This document shows, one piece after another, positions 10,863 to 19,875 of a stretch of DNA of 64,000 bases (position 1 is its first letter; the number at the start of each line of letters is the position of its first letter). A model generated the notes under the pieces. The model was given only the letters and a program-made list of their open reading frames with translations, searched no databases and was not told where the DNA came from. Position numbers and translations under genes: made by a program. The DNA is taken from the NCBI GenBank assembly GCA_017052515.1, contig JAFHKR010000036.1, forward strand, positions 1 to 64,000, read 5' to 3'. Source of the stretch: Fictibacillus nanhaiensis (GTDB lineage Bacteria > Bacillota > Bacilli > Bacillales > Fictibacillaceae).

Positions 10863-10958
10863 TTATAAGTCTTCAACAGAACTTATAAGTCTTGAAAAAA
10901 TTTTATAAGTCTTCAAATTTTTTTATAAGTCCTCAAAAAAGTTTATAAGTCTTCACAC
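10863..10958. repeat. Tandem array of five 20-bp units (TTATAAGTCT core)
   Basis: TTATAAGTC begins at 10863, 10883, 10903, 10923 and 10943, exactly 20 bp apart, followed each time by YTSA and then a variable A/T-rich filler. TTATAA is itself a palindrome. It fills the gap between the rocA terminator and the DUF3905 gene; no promoter hexamers could be fixed inside it. Confidence 0.88.
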
Positions 10959-11038
10959 AATCTGCAAAGAAAAAAATGGATTGTACACGCTGCTTCAGGA
11001 GAAGTTAATCGTATAACGATATGGAAGCAGGTGTGAAG

Positions 11039-11395
11039 ATGTCCAAAGATAAAGAGCCAAAGAAGAATGTTCCTGAAGTCGATCTGGATGAAACGTTGCC
11101 TCATCAGATCAGTTCGCCTGATTTTAAAGGTACAGGAATGAAGATGGAAGCGCCTTTTGTAAACGAGCACGGTGTTGTGATCGGAGACAGCTTTTACGAT
11201 TCAGAGAATTCGCCACTGAATAAATGGAGCACAGACACCGATCCAGAAGTGATGGCAGGCGAAGAGTGGGTGCATCCGACGAATGATATCGGCTGGAACA
11301 CGAACATAAACCGAGACCTGATCGAAAAGAAAGCACCGCCAAAAGAAGGCATGCTTCGCCATCCCACGAAAGACTCGAGCTACGGAAAAGATTAA
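11039..11395 (+). CDS. DUF3905 family protein
   Basis: A 118-residue hydrophilic protein without signal peptide or membrane segment. It resembles the Bacillales DUF3905 family, with conserved WVHPTNDIGWNTNINRDLIE and a C-terminal HPTKD. No function is known to me. I choose ATG 11039, 5 bp after AGGTG, over the ATG at 11021, which lacks a ribosome-binding site. A terminator follows directly, so it is likely monocistronic. Confidence 0.75.
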   Translation: MSKDKEPKKNVPEVDLDETLPHQISSPDFKGTGMKMEAPFVNEHGVVIGDSFYDSENSPLNKWSTDTDPEVMAGEEWVHPTNDIGWNTNINRDLIEKKAPPKEGMLRHPTKDSSYGKD

Positions 11396-11398
11396 AAG

Positions 11399-11425
11399 CA
11401 TTCGGTGAAGTAACCGAATGTTTTT
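11399..11425 (+). terminator. Rho-independent terminator after the DUF3905 gene
   Basis: CATTCGGT / ACCGAATG perfect 8-bp stem, six-base loop, five T. Confidence 0.9.
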
Positions 11426-11463
11426 CTTTTGCTGTTTCTCAATCTTCGTTGTTATTGGAAGTT

Positions 11464-11591
11464 GTTGATATCCGTTCCAGGTGCTCGCTTTCCGCGGGGC
11501 AGGCGGTGAGCCACATTCATACGTTTCACTTTTAAGTGTCTCACCTGTCCGCTTGTCCCGCAGGAGTCTCCCACCTTGCACTCCAATCAAC
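11464..11591 (+). repeat. Structured dispersed repeat (about 127 bp), copy 2, subtype A
   Basis: Begins GTTGATATCCGTTCCAGG and ends CACTCCAATCAAC, so the ends form a GTTGAT/ATCAAC terminal inverted repeat. Inside are GTGCTCGCTTTCCGCGGGG, GGTGAGCCACATTC, the loop ACTTTTAAGTG, TCTCACCTG and CCGCAGGAGTCTC. The whole element can fold into one long interrupted hairpin. It lies between the DUF3905 terminator and the YciI gene. Confidence 0.88.
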
Positions 11592-11710
11592 TTTCATAGA
11601 AGAAGATAAAAATTAGGATGATAGCAACAAACTTTTAGAAAAATAGCCTTTTCTTTTGGTGTTCAACACTATGTAGTAAGATAAACATAACAAATAAGGA
11701 GGTAACACAC

Positions 11711-11965
11711 ATGGCATATTTCGCAGCAATACTACATATGGAAAAACCAGAGCTCAATCAAGAGTTCCGTCAGGCACATCTTGATTACCTAGCAGAGCTT
11801 GTGGCACAAGATAAAGTTCATTTGAAAGGACCATTTTTGGACGGAGCAGGCGGTATGGTCGTTTACAAAGCGGAGTCACTAGACGAGGCTAAACAATTAG
11901 CCGAAGAAGATCCTTACGTAAAAGAAGGCGTGCGCCGCTTAGAACTTCATGAGTGGGGAATCTAA
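11711..11965 (+). CDS. YciI-like protein
   Basis: An 84-residue protein of the YCII fold (ferredoxin-like dimer). Conserved are RQAHLDYLAELVAQDKV near residue 22, GPFLDGAGGMVVYKAES and a C-terminal LAEEDPYV. Members include a dechlorinating hydrolase and many small proteins of unknown role; the function here is unassigned. The start follows AAGGAGGTAACACAC. A terminator at 11989-12016 ends the transcript. Confidence 0.82.
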   Translation: MAYFAAILHMEKPELNQEFRQAHLDYLAELVAQDKVHLKGPFLDGAGGMVVYKAESLDEAKQLAEEDPYVKEGVRRLELHEWGI

Positions 11966-11988
11966 ATCATTTAATATCAATAACGGAG

Positions 11989-12016
11989 GAATCTACGTAA
12001 AAGTAGATTCTTTTTT
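11989..12016 (+). terminator. Rho-independent terminator after the YciI gene
   Basis: GAATCTAC / GTAGATTC 8-bp stem, loop GTAAAA, then six T. Confidence 0.88.
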
Positions 12017-12042
12017 CTATTTCGAGGGCTATTTATATGGCG

Positions 12043-12191
12043 TTTCAGGTGGTAGCGGTGCAATTTCAGGTGGTCACATGCTTCACAGCGGTGCTCACAA
12101 CTCATATACGGGTGGAAACAAAGCCATTACAGGTGAAAACAACCCATTTACCGGTGAACGTGTAATAAATATAAAAACACGTACCGTAAAA
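12043..12191 (+). repeat. 21-bp-period array with palindromic flank, copy 2
   Basis: GGTG cores at 12048, 12069, 12090, 12111, 12132 and 12153, exactly 21 bp apart, ending in the same 39-nt flank as copy 1 (12153-12191, identical), with ACGTGT/ACACGT arms. It is inverted relative to copy 1, so the two flanks face outwards around rocA, the DUF3905 gene and the YciI gene. The translated frame stays open (SGGHMLH-like heptads), but there is no ribosome-binding site, and the frame overlaps yciI and gatC. Confidence 0.88.
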
Positions 12192-12339
12192 CGGGTTCAC
12201 ATCCCGCAAACAAACCCACAAAACCCCATAAAAATAACTCAATTTCGTGAATGTTCCGTCCTCAAGTTGCTTATACAGCAAGCTTTTTGTTATCATCAGA
12301 ATAATACTTTTCGTATAGAAAGTCTTGGAGGTGGCGAGC

Positions 12340-12630
12340 TTGTCTCGAATTTCGAAAGATCAAGTGAAACACGTGGCGCATTTAGCCAGGTTAGCCGTTA
12401 CGGAGGAAGAAGCCGAAATGCTGACTGAACAATTAGATAAAATCATCGGGTTTGCTGAAGAACTGAACGAACTCGATACAGATAACGTGGAGCCGACTAC
12501 ACACGTTCTGGAACTGAAGAATATCCTTCGTAAAGACGAAGTGAAAAATTCGGTATCAGTGGATGAGGCGATGAAAAATGCGCCTTCAGAAAGAGATGGC
12601 CAGTTTAAAGTTCCGAACATTTTGGAGTAG
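12340..12630 (+). CDS. gatC: Asp-tRNA(Asn)/Glu-tRNA(Gln) amidotransferase subunit C
   Basis: A 96-residue GatC, the small subunit that wraps GatA and GatB. The typical start is [23 protein letters not shown], followed by the central [17 protein letters not shown] loop. I choose TTG at 12340, 7 bp after GGAGGTG; an in-frame TTG at 12325 overlaps that ribosome-binding site. First gene of gatCAB, 15 bp before gatA. Confidence 0.95.
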   Translation: MSRISKDQVKHVAHLARLAVTEEEAEMLTEQLDKIIGFAEELNELDTDNVEPTTHVLELKNILRKDEVKNSVSVDEAMKNAPSERDGQFKVPNILE

Positions 12631-12645
12631 GAGGAAAGACCACGT

Positions 12646-14103
12646 ATGTCGATTTTAGATAAAAAGATCTCAGAACTGCATCAATTATTACATACAAAAG
12701 AATTGAGTGTAACTGACATTGTGGATGCGACGTTTGACCGCATTCATCAAGTAGATGGTAAAGTAAAGGCGTTTTTAACTCTAAATGAAGAATACAGCCG
12801 CATTAAGGCTAAACAATTAGATGAGAAGCTCGTTTCCGGTGCTGACAGAGGACTGCTCTTTGGTATGCCGATCGGAATTAAGGATAACATCGTAACTAAA
12901 GGGATCCGTACAACTTGTGCGTCTCGCATATTAGAAAACTTCGAACCGATCTATGATGCGACCGTTGTGGAACGCTTGAATCAAGCGGACACGATCACGA
13001 TCGGAAAATTGAACATGGATGAATTTGCGATGGGCTCATCAAACGAGAACTCCGGATTCCACCCAACTCATAACCCGTGGGATCTTTCTTGTGTACCAGG
13101 AGGTTCTTCCGGTGCGTCTGCAGCATCCGTATCAGCGGGAGAAGTTCTTTTCTCACTAGGCTCTGATACAGGTGGCTCGATCCGTCAGCCTGCTGCCTTC
13201 TGTGGTGTTGTTGGATTGAAGCCGACTTACGGACTCGTTTCTCGTTACGGTTTAGTCGCGTTTGCGTCCTCACTGGATCAAATCGGTCCTGTAACGCGTA
13301 ACGTTGAAGACAATGCATACCTACTGCAAGCCATTGCAGGAAACGACCCGATGGATTCTACTTCTGCAAAAGTGGACATCCCAGATTACCTCGCTTCTTT
13401 TACAGGTGATGTAAAAGGGCTGAAGATCGCGGTTCCAAAAGAATACCTTGGTGAAGGTGTTGAGCCTGGCGTAAAAGAGCGCGTGATGGAAGCTCTAAAA
13501 GTGCTTGAAGGACTTGGAGCGACATGGGAAGAAGTTTCTCTGCCGCATTCTCGTTATGCGCTTGCGACTTACTACTTGCTGTCATCATCTGAAGCATCTG
13601 CTAACCTTTCACGCTTTGATGGTGTACGTTACGGACTGCGTTCAGATAACAGCGAGAACTTGATCGAGATGTACAAGCAATCTAGAAGCGAAGGATTTGG
13701 TGAGGAAGTAAAACGCCGCATCATGCTAGGGACGTTCGCGCTAAGCTCTGGATATTACGATGCTTATTATAAAAAAGCACAAAAAGTTCGTACGCTGATT
13801 AAAGAAGACTTTACGAACATCTTTGAAAAATACGATGTGATCATCGGGCCAACAACGCCATCTGCATCGTTTAAATGTGGATCGATGACGAAAGATCCGC
13901 TAACGATGTACATGAACGATATCTTAACGATTCCGGTTAACTTAGCGGGTGTGCCTGCGATCTCTGTACCATGTGGATTCTCAGATGGACTGCCGATCGG
14001 ACTTCAGATCATCGGTAAACATTTTGACGAGAGCACGATTTATCGCGTAGCACATGCGTTTGAACAAGCAACAGATCATCACACAGAAAAGCCGAAGCTG
14101 TAG
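12646..14103 (+). CDS. gatA: Asp-tRNA(Asn)/Glu-tRNA(Gln) amidotransferase subunit A
   Basis: A 485-residue amidase-signature enzyme that releases ammonia from glutamine and feeds it to GatB. The triad is present at the standard positions: K79 in GIKDNI, cis-Ser S154 in PGGSSG, and nucleophile S178 in [10 protein letters not shown]. Full length with ATG after AGGAGGAAAG. The pathway replaces a glutaminyl-tRNA synthetase in these bacteria. Confidence 0.97.
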   Translation: MSILDKKISELHQLLHTKELSVTDIVDATFDRIHQVDGKVKAFLTLNEEYSRIKAKQLDEKLVSGADRGLLFGMPIGIKDNIVTKGIRTTCASRILENFEPIYDATVVERLNQADTITIGKLNMDEFAMGSSNENSGFHPTHNPWDLSCVPGGSSGASAASVSAGEVLFSLGSDTGGSIRQPAAFCGVVGLKPTYGLVSRYGLVAFASSLDQIGPVTRNVEDNAYLLQAIAGNDPMDSTSAKVDIPDYLASFTGDVKGLKIAVPKEYLGEGVEPGVKERVMEALKVLEGLGATWEEVSLPHSRYALATYYLLSSSEASANLSRFDGVRYGLRSDNSENLIEMYKQSRSEGFGEEVKRRIMLGTFALSSGYYDAYYKKAQKVRTLIKEDFTNIFEKYDVIIGPTTPSASFKCGSMTKDPLTMYMNDILTIPVNLAGVPAISVPCGFSDGLPIGLQIIGKHFDESTIYRVAHAFEQATDHHTEKPKL

Positions 14104-14115
14104 GGGGTGCAGAAA

Positions 14116-15546
14116 ATGAGCGAATTTGAAACGATAATTGGATTAGAAGTACACGTGGAATTAAAAACGAACACTAAGATTTTCTGCGGCTGTTCTACAA
14201 ACTTTGGTGCACCGCCAAACACGAATGTGTGTCCGATCTGCTTAGGACATCCTGGCGTGTTGCCTGTTGTGAACCATCAAGCTGTCGATTTTGCGATGCG
14301 TGCAGCACTCGCGCTTAACTGTGAAATCAATAGAGAAACAAAATTTGACCGCAAGAACTACTTTTATCCAGACAATCCGAAAGCCTATCAGGTGTCACAG
14401 TTTGATAAGCCGATCGGTGAACACGGCTGGATCGAGATCGAAGTTGGCGGAAACAAAAAGAAAATCGGCATCACGCGTATCCATATGGAAGAGGATGCAG
14501 GTAAGCTGACACATACGGCAGACGGATCACTCGTCGATTTGAACCGTCAAGGAACGCCGCTTGTTGAAATCGTATCTGAGCCGGATATTCGTACACCGGA
14601 AGAAGCTTACGCGTATTTAGAAAAGCTTAAAGCGATCATTCAATACACAGGTGTATCTGACTGTAAGATGGAAGAAGGTTCGTTGCGTTGTGACGCGAAT
14701 ATTTCAATTCGTCCGGTTGGTCAAGAGAAGTTCGGAACAAAGGCGGAGCTTAAGAACTTAAACTCGTTTGCTTTCGTTCAAAAAGGGTTAGAGCATGAAG
14801 AGAAGCGTCAGCGTGAAGTGGTTTCAGCTGGAGGAGAGATTCTTCAAGAGACTCGCCGATATGATGAAGCGACGAAAACGACGATCCTCATGCGTGTAAA
14901 AGAAGGATCTGACGACTATCGTTACTTCCCAGAGCCTGATCTCGTGTCCATTTTTATTGATGAAGAGTGGATGGATCGTGTGAAATCAGACATTCCAGAG
15001 CTTCCGGATGCTCGTCAAAAGCGTTATGTGGGTGACTTCGGATTACCTGAATATGATGCGAAAGTATTGACGATGACAAAAGAGATGGCAGATTTCTTTG
15101 AAGCGACAATCACAGCTGGTGCAGATGCGAAGCAAGCATCCAACTGGATCATGGGTGAAGTGAGTGCTTACTTAAACAATGAAAGTAAAGAGCTAGACCA
15201 AACAGCTCTAACAGCTGAAGGTCTTGCTGGTATGATCAAGCTGATCGCTGACGGGACGATCTCGAACAAAATCGCGAAGACGGTCTTTAAAGAATTGATC
15301 GAGAACGGTGGCGACGCAGAGAAAATCGTAAAAGAAAAAGGTCTCGTGCAGATCTCAGACGAAGGAGCAATCCGCGAGATCGTTGTTAAAATCCTTGATG
15401 CGAACGAGCAATCTGTTGCGGATTATAAAGACGGAAAAGAAAAAGCCGTCGGATTCCTGGTTGGACAAGTGATGAAAGAAACAAAAGGAAAAGCAAATCC
15501 TCCACTTGTAAACAAGCTGATTGTGGAAGAACTGAAAAAAAGATAA
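14116..15546 (+). CDS. gatB: Asp-tRNA(Asn)/Glu-tRNA(Gln) amidotransferase subunit B
   Basis: A 476-residue GatB, the subunit that phosphorylates and then amidates the mischarged Glu- or Asp-tRNA. It shows the N-terminal GLEVHVEL signature, the zinc cysteines FCGCS...CPICLGHPG, and the C-terminal YqeY-like helical tail ending [15 protein letters not shown] choose ATG 14116 after AGGGGG; a GTG at 14107 overlaps that site. It starts 12 bp after gatA. Confidence 0.96.
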   Translation: MSEFETIIGLEVHVELKTNTKIFCGCSTNFGAPPNTNVCPICLGHPGVLPVVNHQAVDFAMRAALALNCEINRETKFDRKNYFYPDNPKAYQVSQFDKPIGEHGWIEIEVGGNKKKIGITRIHMEEDAGKLTHTADGSLVDLNRQGTPLVEIVSEPDIRTPEEAYAYLEKLKAIIQYTGVSDCKMEEGSLRCDANISIRPVGQEKFGTKAELKNLNSFAFVQKGLEHEEKRQREVVSAGGEILQETRRYDEATKTTILMRVKEGSDDYRYFPEPDLVSIFIDEEWMDRVKSDIPELPDARQKRYVGDFGLPEYDAKVLTMTKEMADFFEATITAGADAKQASNWIMGEVSAYLNNESKELDQTALTAEGLAGMIKLIADGTISNKIAKTVFKELIENGGDAEKIVKEKGLVQISDEGAIREIVVKILDANEQSVADYKDGKEKAVGFLVGQVMKETKGKANPPLVNKLIVEELKKR

Positions 15547-15586
15547 ATAAGACTTGTTTTGTTTTGCTCTGTTGATTAGGAGGATG

Positions 15587-15713
15587 GTTGATTTCCGTTT
15601 CAGGTGCTCCCTTTCCGGGGGGCGTGCGGTGAGCCTCTTAGCGCTATGCGCTGTTAAGAGTCTCACCTGTCCCACTGATCCCCAGGAGTCTCGCACCTTG
15701 CACTTCAATCAAC
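15587..15713 (+). repeat. Structured dispersed repeat (about 127 bp), copy 3, subtype B
   Basis: Shares the outer arms of copy 2 (GTTGATTTCC...CAATCAAC), but the central loop differs: CTCTTAGCGC TAT GCGCTGTTAAGAG forms its own hairpin, and the arm reads GGGGGGCGTGCGGTGAGCC. Copy 5 has the same central module. It lies between gatB and the shared terminator. Confidence 0.88.
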
Positions 15714-15741
15714 TTGCAACGAAGAAAGTCTAAAACAAAGA

Positions 15742-15772
15742 AATCCTCCTGTTACTACGGGAGGATTTTTTT
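15742..15772. terminator. Bidirectional terminator between gatB and the TetR gene
   Basis: AATCCTCC / GGAGGATT 8-bp stem with a ten-base loop and T-run (plus strand); A-rich sequence on the other side lets it serve the convergent TetR gene too. Confidence 0.85.
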
Positions 15773-15775
15773 GTT

Positions 15776-16612
15776 TCAATCATTATTCAGAGAATCCTGA
15801 ATCAAATAAGCAATCTGCTTACATGCAGGATGATTATTCAGGTTTAAGATCAACCCTTTTACAATAGCAGGACTAAGACTTGGCTCAATCATCTGCAGTT
15901 TCAGAAGGGTCAATGACTCTTTTAACGTTGAATCCTCCACTTCCTCTATCTTTTGCTCTATCAATTCTAGGAGCTGCTCTTTCGTTATATGCATATGAAA
16001 TGGTTCATTGATCGTGTGATAAAGCTCTTCTGTGATAAATGTCGTTTCTGAATGCTTGGCGAGCAGTGCTGTTTTCTCTGCAAGTGAGCGACTCAATGTA
16101 TGAAGATCCAGTGGAACGTCAAAGAAAAGGATCAGGTGTGAATACGTATGAATAAAGCCCTTCACACAATAAATTAAATCATAACGAGTCTGTGAGATTT
16201 CTTCCCCATATATGCGGTCTAACATACCTAGAATGATGTTATCGATGAGTTTATCGTATTGATGGATCTTTGAGATAAGCTCTTCGTTCAAGGTTTTGGA
16301 TTGTTCTTTAATAAAGATCTTGGCGAAATCAGAATGCTTTTGAAATGAATGAAACGCAGCTTGGTAGAATTCGTATAAAAGATTAGCATCCATTTCGTGA
16401 TTTTTGACTACTTGGTCAATATCTGAGATGAGACTCAGCATAAAGTGGTCGATCAGACCGTTGATCAATTCGTCTTTTGATTTAAAAGATAGATAGAAAG
16501 CCCCTTTTGAGATGCCGGCATGTTCTGTGATCTGTTGTACAGAAGTGGCGTCAAACCCTTGCTGTGCAAAAAGTTCGAGTGCACTCTCCATAATTAATTG
16601 TTTCTTACTCAT
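15776..16612 (-). CDS. TetR/AcrR-family regulator of the RND pump (YerO-like)
   Basis: A 278-residue TetR repressor with an unusually long ligand-binding part. The DNA-binding domain is residues 1-50 (SALELFAQQGFDATSVQQIT then GISKGAFYLSFKSKDELI). I choose the ATG at 16612, 7 bp after AGGAG; the open frame continues upstream, but only across the promoter region. It is divergent from the RND pump gene, the arrangement of yerO and swrC in B. subtilis. A palindrome in the shared promoter is the likely operator. Confidence 0.88.
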   Translation of the reverse strand: MSKKQLIMESALELFAQQGFDATSVQQITEHAGISKGAFYLSFKSKDELINGLIDHFMLSLISDIDQVVKNHEMDANLLYEFYQAAFHSFQKHSDFAKIFIKEQSKTLNEELISKIHQYDKLIDNIILGMLDRIYGEEISQTRYDLIYCVKGFIHTYSHLILFFDVPLDLHTLSRSLAEKTALLAKHSETTFITEELYHTINEPFHMHITKEQLLELIEQKIEEVEDSTLKESLTLLKLQMIEPSLSPAIVKGLILNLNNHPACKQIAYLIQDSLNND

Positions 16613-16634
16613 TGTATCGCTCCTAAGTAATTCA

Positions 16635-16663
16635 TTGACAAATGACCAATCAGTCATTAGTAT
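16635..16663 (+). promoter_or_regulatory. Promoter of the RND pump with a TetR operator in its spacer
   Basis: TTGACA (16635-16640), 17-bp spacer, TAGTAT (16658-16663). The palindrome AATGAC-N6-GTCATT (16641-16658) fills the spacer, so repressor binding would exclude RNA polymerase. It lies 29 bp upstream of the TetR start and so can also serve autoregulation. Confidence 0.8.
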
Positions 16664-16705
16664 AAATAATTGAGTTGGATAAGTCAATTAGGGGTTGGTG
16701 GATGA

Positions 16706-19700
16706 ATGAAAGGTTTAGTTAATTTTGTCTTAATGAATAAATTAGCTGTATGGCTGCTTACCATTATTATAACAGTCTCAGGTATTTATTCAGGAACACG
16801 CATGAATATGGAAACGATTCCGGATGTTTCAATTCCATACTTGATGGTGATGGACGTTTATCCTGGAGCTACTCCAGAGAAAGTAATGGAAGATGTGTCG
16901 ATGCCGATCGAGAAAGCGGTAGAAGGACTTGAAGATGTTAAAGCCGTTTATTCAAATTCTTATTCGAACCTGTCTAATCTCCAAGTGGAATACGAATACG
17001 GTATAGACATGGACGAAGCAAAGCGTGAGCTACAATCTGCACTAGATGCAGTCGAATTGCCAGAAACGGCTGAAGAGCCGACTGTGACAGCGATCAGCAT
17101 GAACATGATGCCAGTTGCTGCACTCAGTGTAAGTAGTACGAAAGAGGATATCGTTGAATTAACTTCAACGGTTGAAGAGATTATTCTTCCTAAGATCGAG
17201 AAAATTGATGGTGTGGCATCCGCTAAGATTACGGGTCAACATATCGAAGAGGTAGATCTTACATATAAAAAAGATAAGTTGAAACAGTATGATCTAACAG
17301 AAGATAAAGTAAAAGAAATGATTCAAGCAAGCAACATGGCCGTTTCATTAGGGCTGTATGAGTTTGAAAAAGGGGAAGAAGCAGTTGCTGTTGATGGAAA
17401 ATTCATGACTTCAAATGAATTGAAGAACATGATGATACCAGTAACACCTTCTGCAACAAACCCAACACCGTTTGTAAAGCTGAGTGAGATTGCGGATATT
17501 AAAACGGTAGGGAAAGTGGAATCCGTCTCTCGAACGAACGGAGATGAAGCGATCGCGATTCAAATCGTAAAAGAGCAGCAAGCGAACACCGTTGATGTCG
17601 TGAATGGTGTAAAAGAACTGATTAAAGAAGAAAAATCAAGAGTAGATGGTCTTGTCATTGATGTGTCACTCGACCAAGGAAAACCGATTGAAGATTCAGT
17701 GGCAACCATGATCGAAAAAGCATTGTTTGGCGGATTGATCGCCGTATTGATCATCCTTTTATTCCTGCGTGATTTTAAATCGACGATCATTTCAATCATC
17801 TCTATTCCGGTTTCTATCTTCATGGCGTTATTGGTGCTTAACTGGATGGATATCACGTTGAACATCATGACACTAGGGGCGATTACGGTTGCGATCGGTC
17901 GTGTAATTGATGACTCGATCGTTGTTGTAGAAAATATTTATCGACGTCTGCATTTGAAAGAAGAAAAATTAAATGGGCGTGCGTTAATCCGAGAAGCAAC
18001 GATTGAGATGTTCAAACCGATCCTTTCTTCCACACTCGTAACGGTTGCGGTTTTCGCTCCGCTTATCTTTGTGGGTGGTATGGTAGGCGAACTGTTCGCG
18101 CCTTTCGCGTTAACGATGACATTTGCGCTAGGTGCGTCACTTATTGTTGCCATCACCATCGTTCCAGCATTATCACACTTTTTGTTTAAAAAGAAGCTGT
18201 ATAGCGAAAAGACAGAAAGCAGTCATAAAGAAACTGGTAAGTTAGCGAACTGGTATAAAGGGATTCTTAACAAATCCCTCAATCATAAAATCATCACTTC
18301 TATCCTTGCCGTTCTTTTACTTGCAGGAAGTTTAGCATTAACGCCTATTATCGGTTTCAGCTTCATGGGCAGTGAAGAAGACAAAGTGATGTATTTAACA
18401 TACACACCGAAAGCCGGGGAGCTTAAAGAAGAAACATTGAAAAACGTTGAAGCTCTAGAAGAGAAGATGCTAAAACGTGATGATATTGATATCGTTCAAA
18501 TCTCTGTTTCAGATAACGCAGATCCGATGATGGCTATGGCCGGTGGAGGAGAAGGCGGAGCGCTCATGTACCTCATCTTTGATCCGGATATGGAGAACTT
18601 CCCAGAAGTGCGTGATGAAATAGAAGACGATGTTGCCGACCTTGGTCAATCAGGAGAATGGAAGAGTCAGAACTTTGCTGCCTCAACAGGAGCAGAAAAT
18701 GAAGTCAGCTATACGTTCTACAGTGAAGATCTGAATAAACTCAATAAAGCCGTAAAAATGGCAGAAGAATCTATGAAGAAGAACGATCAGCTAGAGGATG
18801 TTACTTCAAGCGCGAAGGATGCGTTTGTCGAACATACGTTTAACGTCGATCAAAATGAGATTCTAAAATATGGACTAACAACAGGTCAAATCGTGATGAT
18901 GCTGAATCCGATGAAAGCGGATGATGTCTTAACGACGATCGAAAAAGACGGAGATACACTAGACGTTATCGTTCAGCAAGAGCAAACGAAGCAACCTAAG
19001 TCAGTCGATGATATTTTAGCAAGACAGGTACCAACTGCTCTTGGCACAACAATGCCGTTATCTGAGCTTGTTACGGTTGAAAAAGGAACAACGCTTAATA
19101 CCCTTGCCCGAAGTAAAGGGGAGTATTATGCTACCGTGTCTGGTAAGGCAATTGGCGATGATATGTCCAAAGCCACATCTGAAGTCCAAAAAGACATCGA
19201 TAAACTAGATATGCCAAAAGGAGTTACTGTTGGAGTGGCGGGTGTTCAGGCTGATATGAACGAAACCTTTACACAGCTTGGAGCTGCTATGCTTGCAGCA
19301 ATCGCGATCGTGTATTTCATACTTGTCGTAACCTTCCGTGAAGGTGTCGCACCGTTTGCGATCCTGTTCTCGCTTCCATTTGCAGTAATCGGTTCATTTG
19401 TCGGTCTATTGATCGCAGATGAGACCATCTCTGTATCCGTAATGATGGGGCTGTTGATGTTGATTGGCATCGTTGTAACGAATGCCATCGTACTCGTAGA
19501 CCGAATCATTCACATGGAACGTGAAGGAATGAGTATGCGTGATGCGATCCTAGAAGCAGGAGCAACACGTCTTCGTCCGATCCTGATGACAGCTATCGCT
19601 ACAATCGGAGCATTGATTCCGTTGGCAGTTGGCTCAGGCGGTGGCGGGCTGATCTCTAAAGGTCTTGGCGTTACCGTAATCGGCGGTTTAGCAAGTTCTA

Positions 19701-19789
19701 CACTATTGACGCTAATCATCGTGCCAATTGTGTATGAAGTCCTCTCCAAAATCTTTAAAAAGAATCGTAAAGAAGTAGAAGAGAATTAA
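16706..19789 (+). CDS. swrC: RND-superfamily efflux pump, SwrC (YerP)-like
   Basis: A 1027-residue AcrB/HAE1-type proton-driven exporter. One TM helix at the N-terminus (AVWLLTIIITVSGIYSG), a large extracellular porter loop, TM2-6 (about 335-500), a second loop, and TM7-12 (about 855-1015). Charged TM4 segment GAITVAIGRVIDDSIVVVENI is conserved. SwrC of B. subtilis gives surfactin resistance and swarming; the same substrate is plausible but inferred. The gene follows its TetR regulator divergently and ends in a strong terminator. No adaptor or outer-membrane gene is expected in a monoderm. Confidence 0.9.
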   Translation: MKGLVNFVLMNKLAVWLLTIIITVSGIYSGTRMNMETIPDVSIPYLMVMDVYPGATPEKVMEDVSMPIEKAVEGLEDVKAVYSNSYSNLSNLQVEYEYGIDMDEAKRELQSALDAVELPETAEEPTVTAISMNMMPVAALSVSSTKEDIVELTSTVEEIILPKIEKIDGVASAKITGQHIEEVDLTYKKDKLKQYDLTEDKVKEMIQASNMAVSLGLYEFEKGEEAVAVDGKFMTSNELKNMMIPVTPSATNPTPFVKLSEIADIKTVGKVESVSRTNGDEAIAIQIVKEQQANTVDVVNGVKELIKEEKSRVDGLVIDVSLDQGKPIEDSVATMIEKALFGGLIAVLIILLFLRDFKSTIISIISIPVSIFMALLVLNWMDITLNIMTLGAITVAIGRVIDDSIVVVENIYRRLHLKEEKLNGRALIREATIEMFKPILSSTLVTVAVFAPLIFVGGMVGELFAPFALTMTFALGASLIVAITIVPALSHFLFKKKLYSEKTESSHKETGKLANWYKGILNKSLNHKIITSILAVLLLAGSLALTPIIGFSFMGSEEDKVMYLTYTPKAGELKEETLKNVEALEEKMLKRDDIDIVQISVSDNADPMMAMAGGGEGGALMYLIFDPDMENFPEVRDEIEDDVADLGQSGEWKSQNFAASTGAENEVSYTFYSEDLNKLNKAVKMAEESMKKNDQLEDVTSSAKDAFVEHTFNVDQNEILKYGLTTGQIVMMLNPMKADDVLTTIEKDGDTLDVIVQQEQTKQPKSVDDILARQVPTALGTTMPLSELVTVEKGTTLNTLARSKGEYYATVSGKAIGDDMSKATSEVQKDIDKLDMPKGVTVGVAGVQADMNETFTQLGAAMLAAIAIVYFILVVTFREGVAPFAILFSLPFAVIGSFVGLLIADETISVSVMMGLLMLIGIVVTNAIVLVDRIIHMEREGMSMRDAILEAGATRLRPILMTAIATIGALIPLAVGSGGGGLISKGLGVTVIGGLASSTLLTLIIVPIVYEVLSKIFKKNRKEVEEN

Positions 19790-19796
19790 GTAGAAA

Positions 19797-19836
19797 GCCC
19801 TGCAAAGTGATGTTGAGTCACTTGCAGGGCTTTTTT
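19797..19836 (+). terminator. Rho-independent terminator after the RND pump gene
   Basis: GCCCTGCAAAGTGA pairs with TCACTTGCAGGGC (one mismatch or bulge), seven-base loop, six T. Confidence 0.92.
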
Positions 19837-19875
19837 ATTTGGCTGTTTCCGTAACCTTTGTTGCTTTTGAAAGTA

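Noticed and set aside
11201-11590. Minus-strand frame across dispersed repeat copy 2
   Set aside because: The same kind of frame appears at every copy of the element, a by-product of its palindromic GC-rich sequence.
11949-12428. 160-codon plus-strand frame across the GGTG array, copy 2
   Set aside because: It overlaps the YciI and gatC genes in another frame and crosses a terminator. The open frame comes from the 21-bp period.
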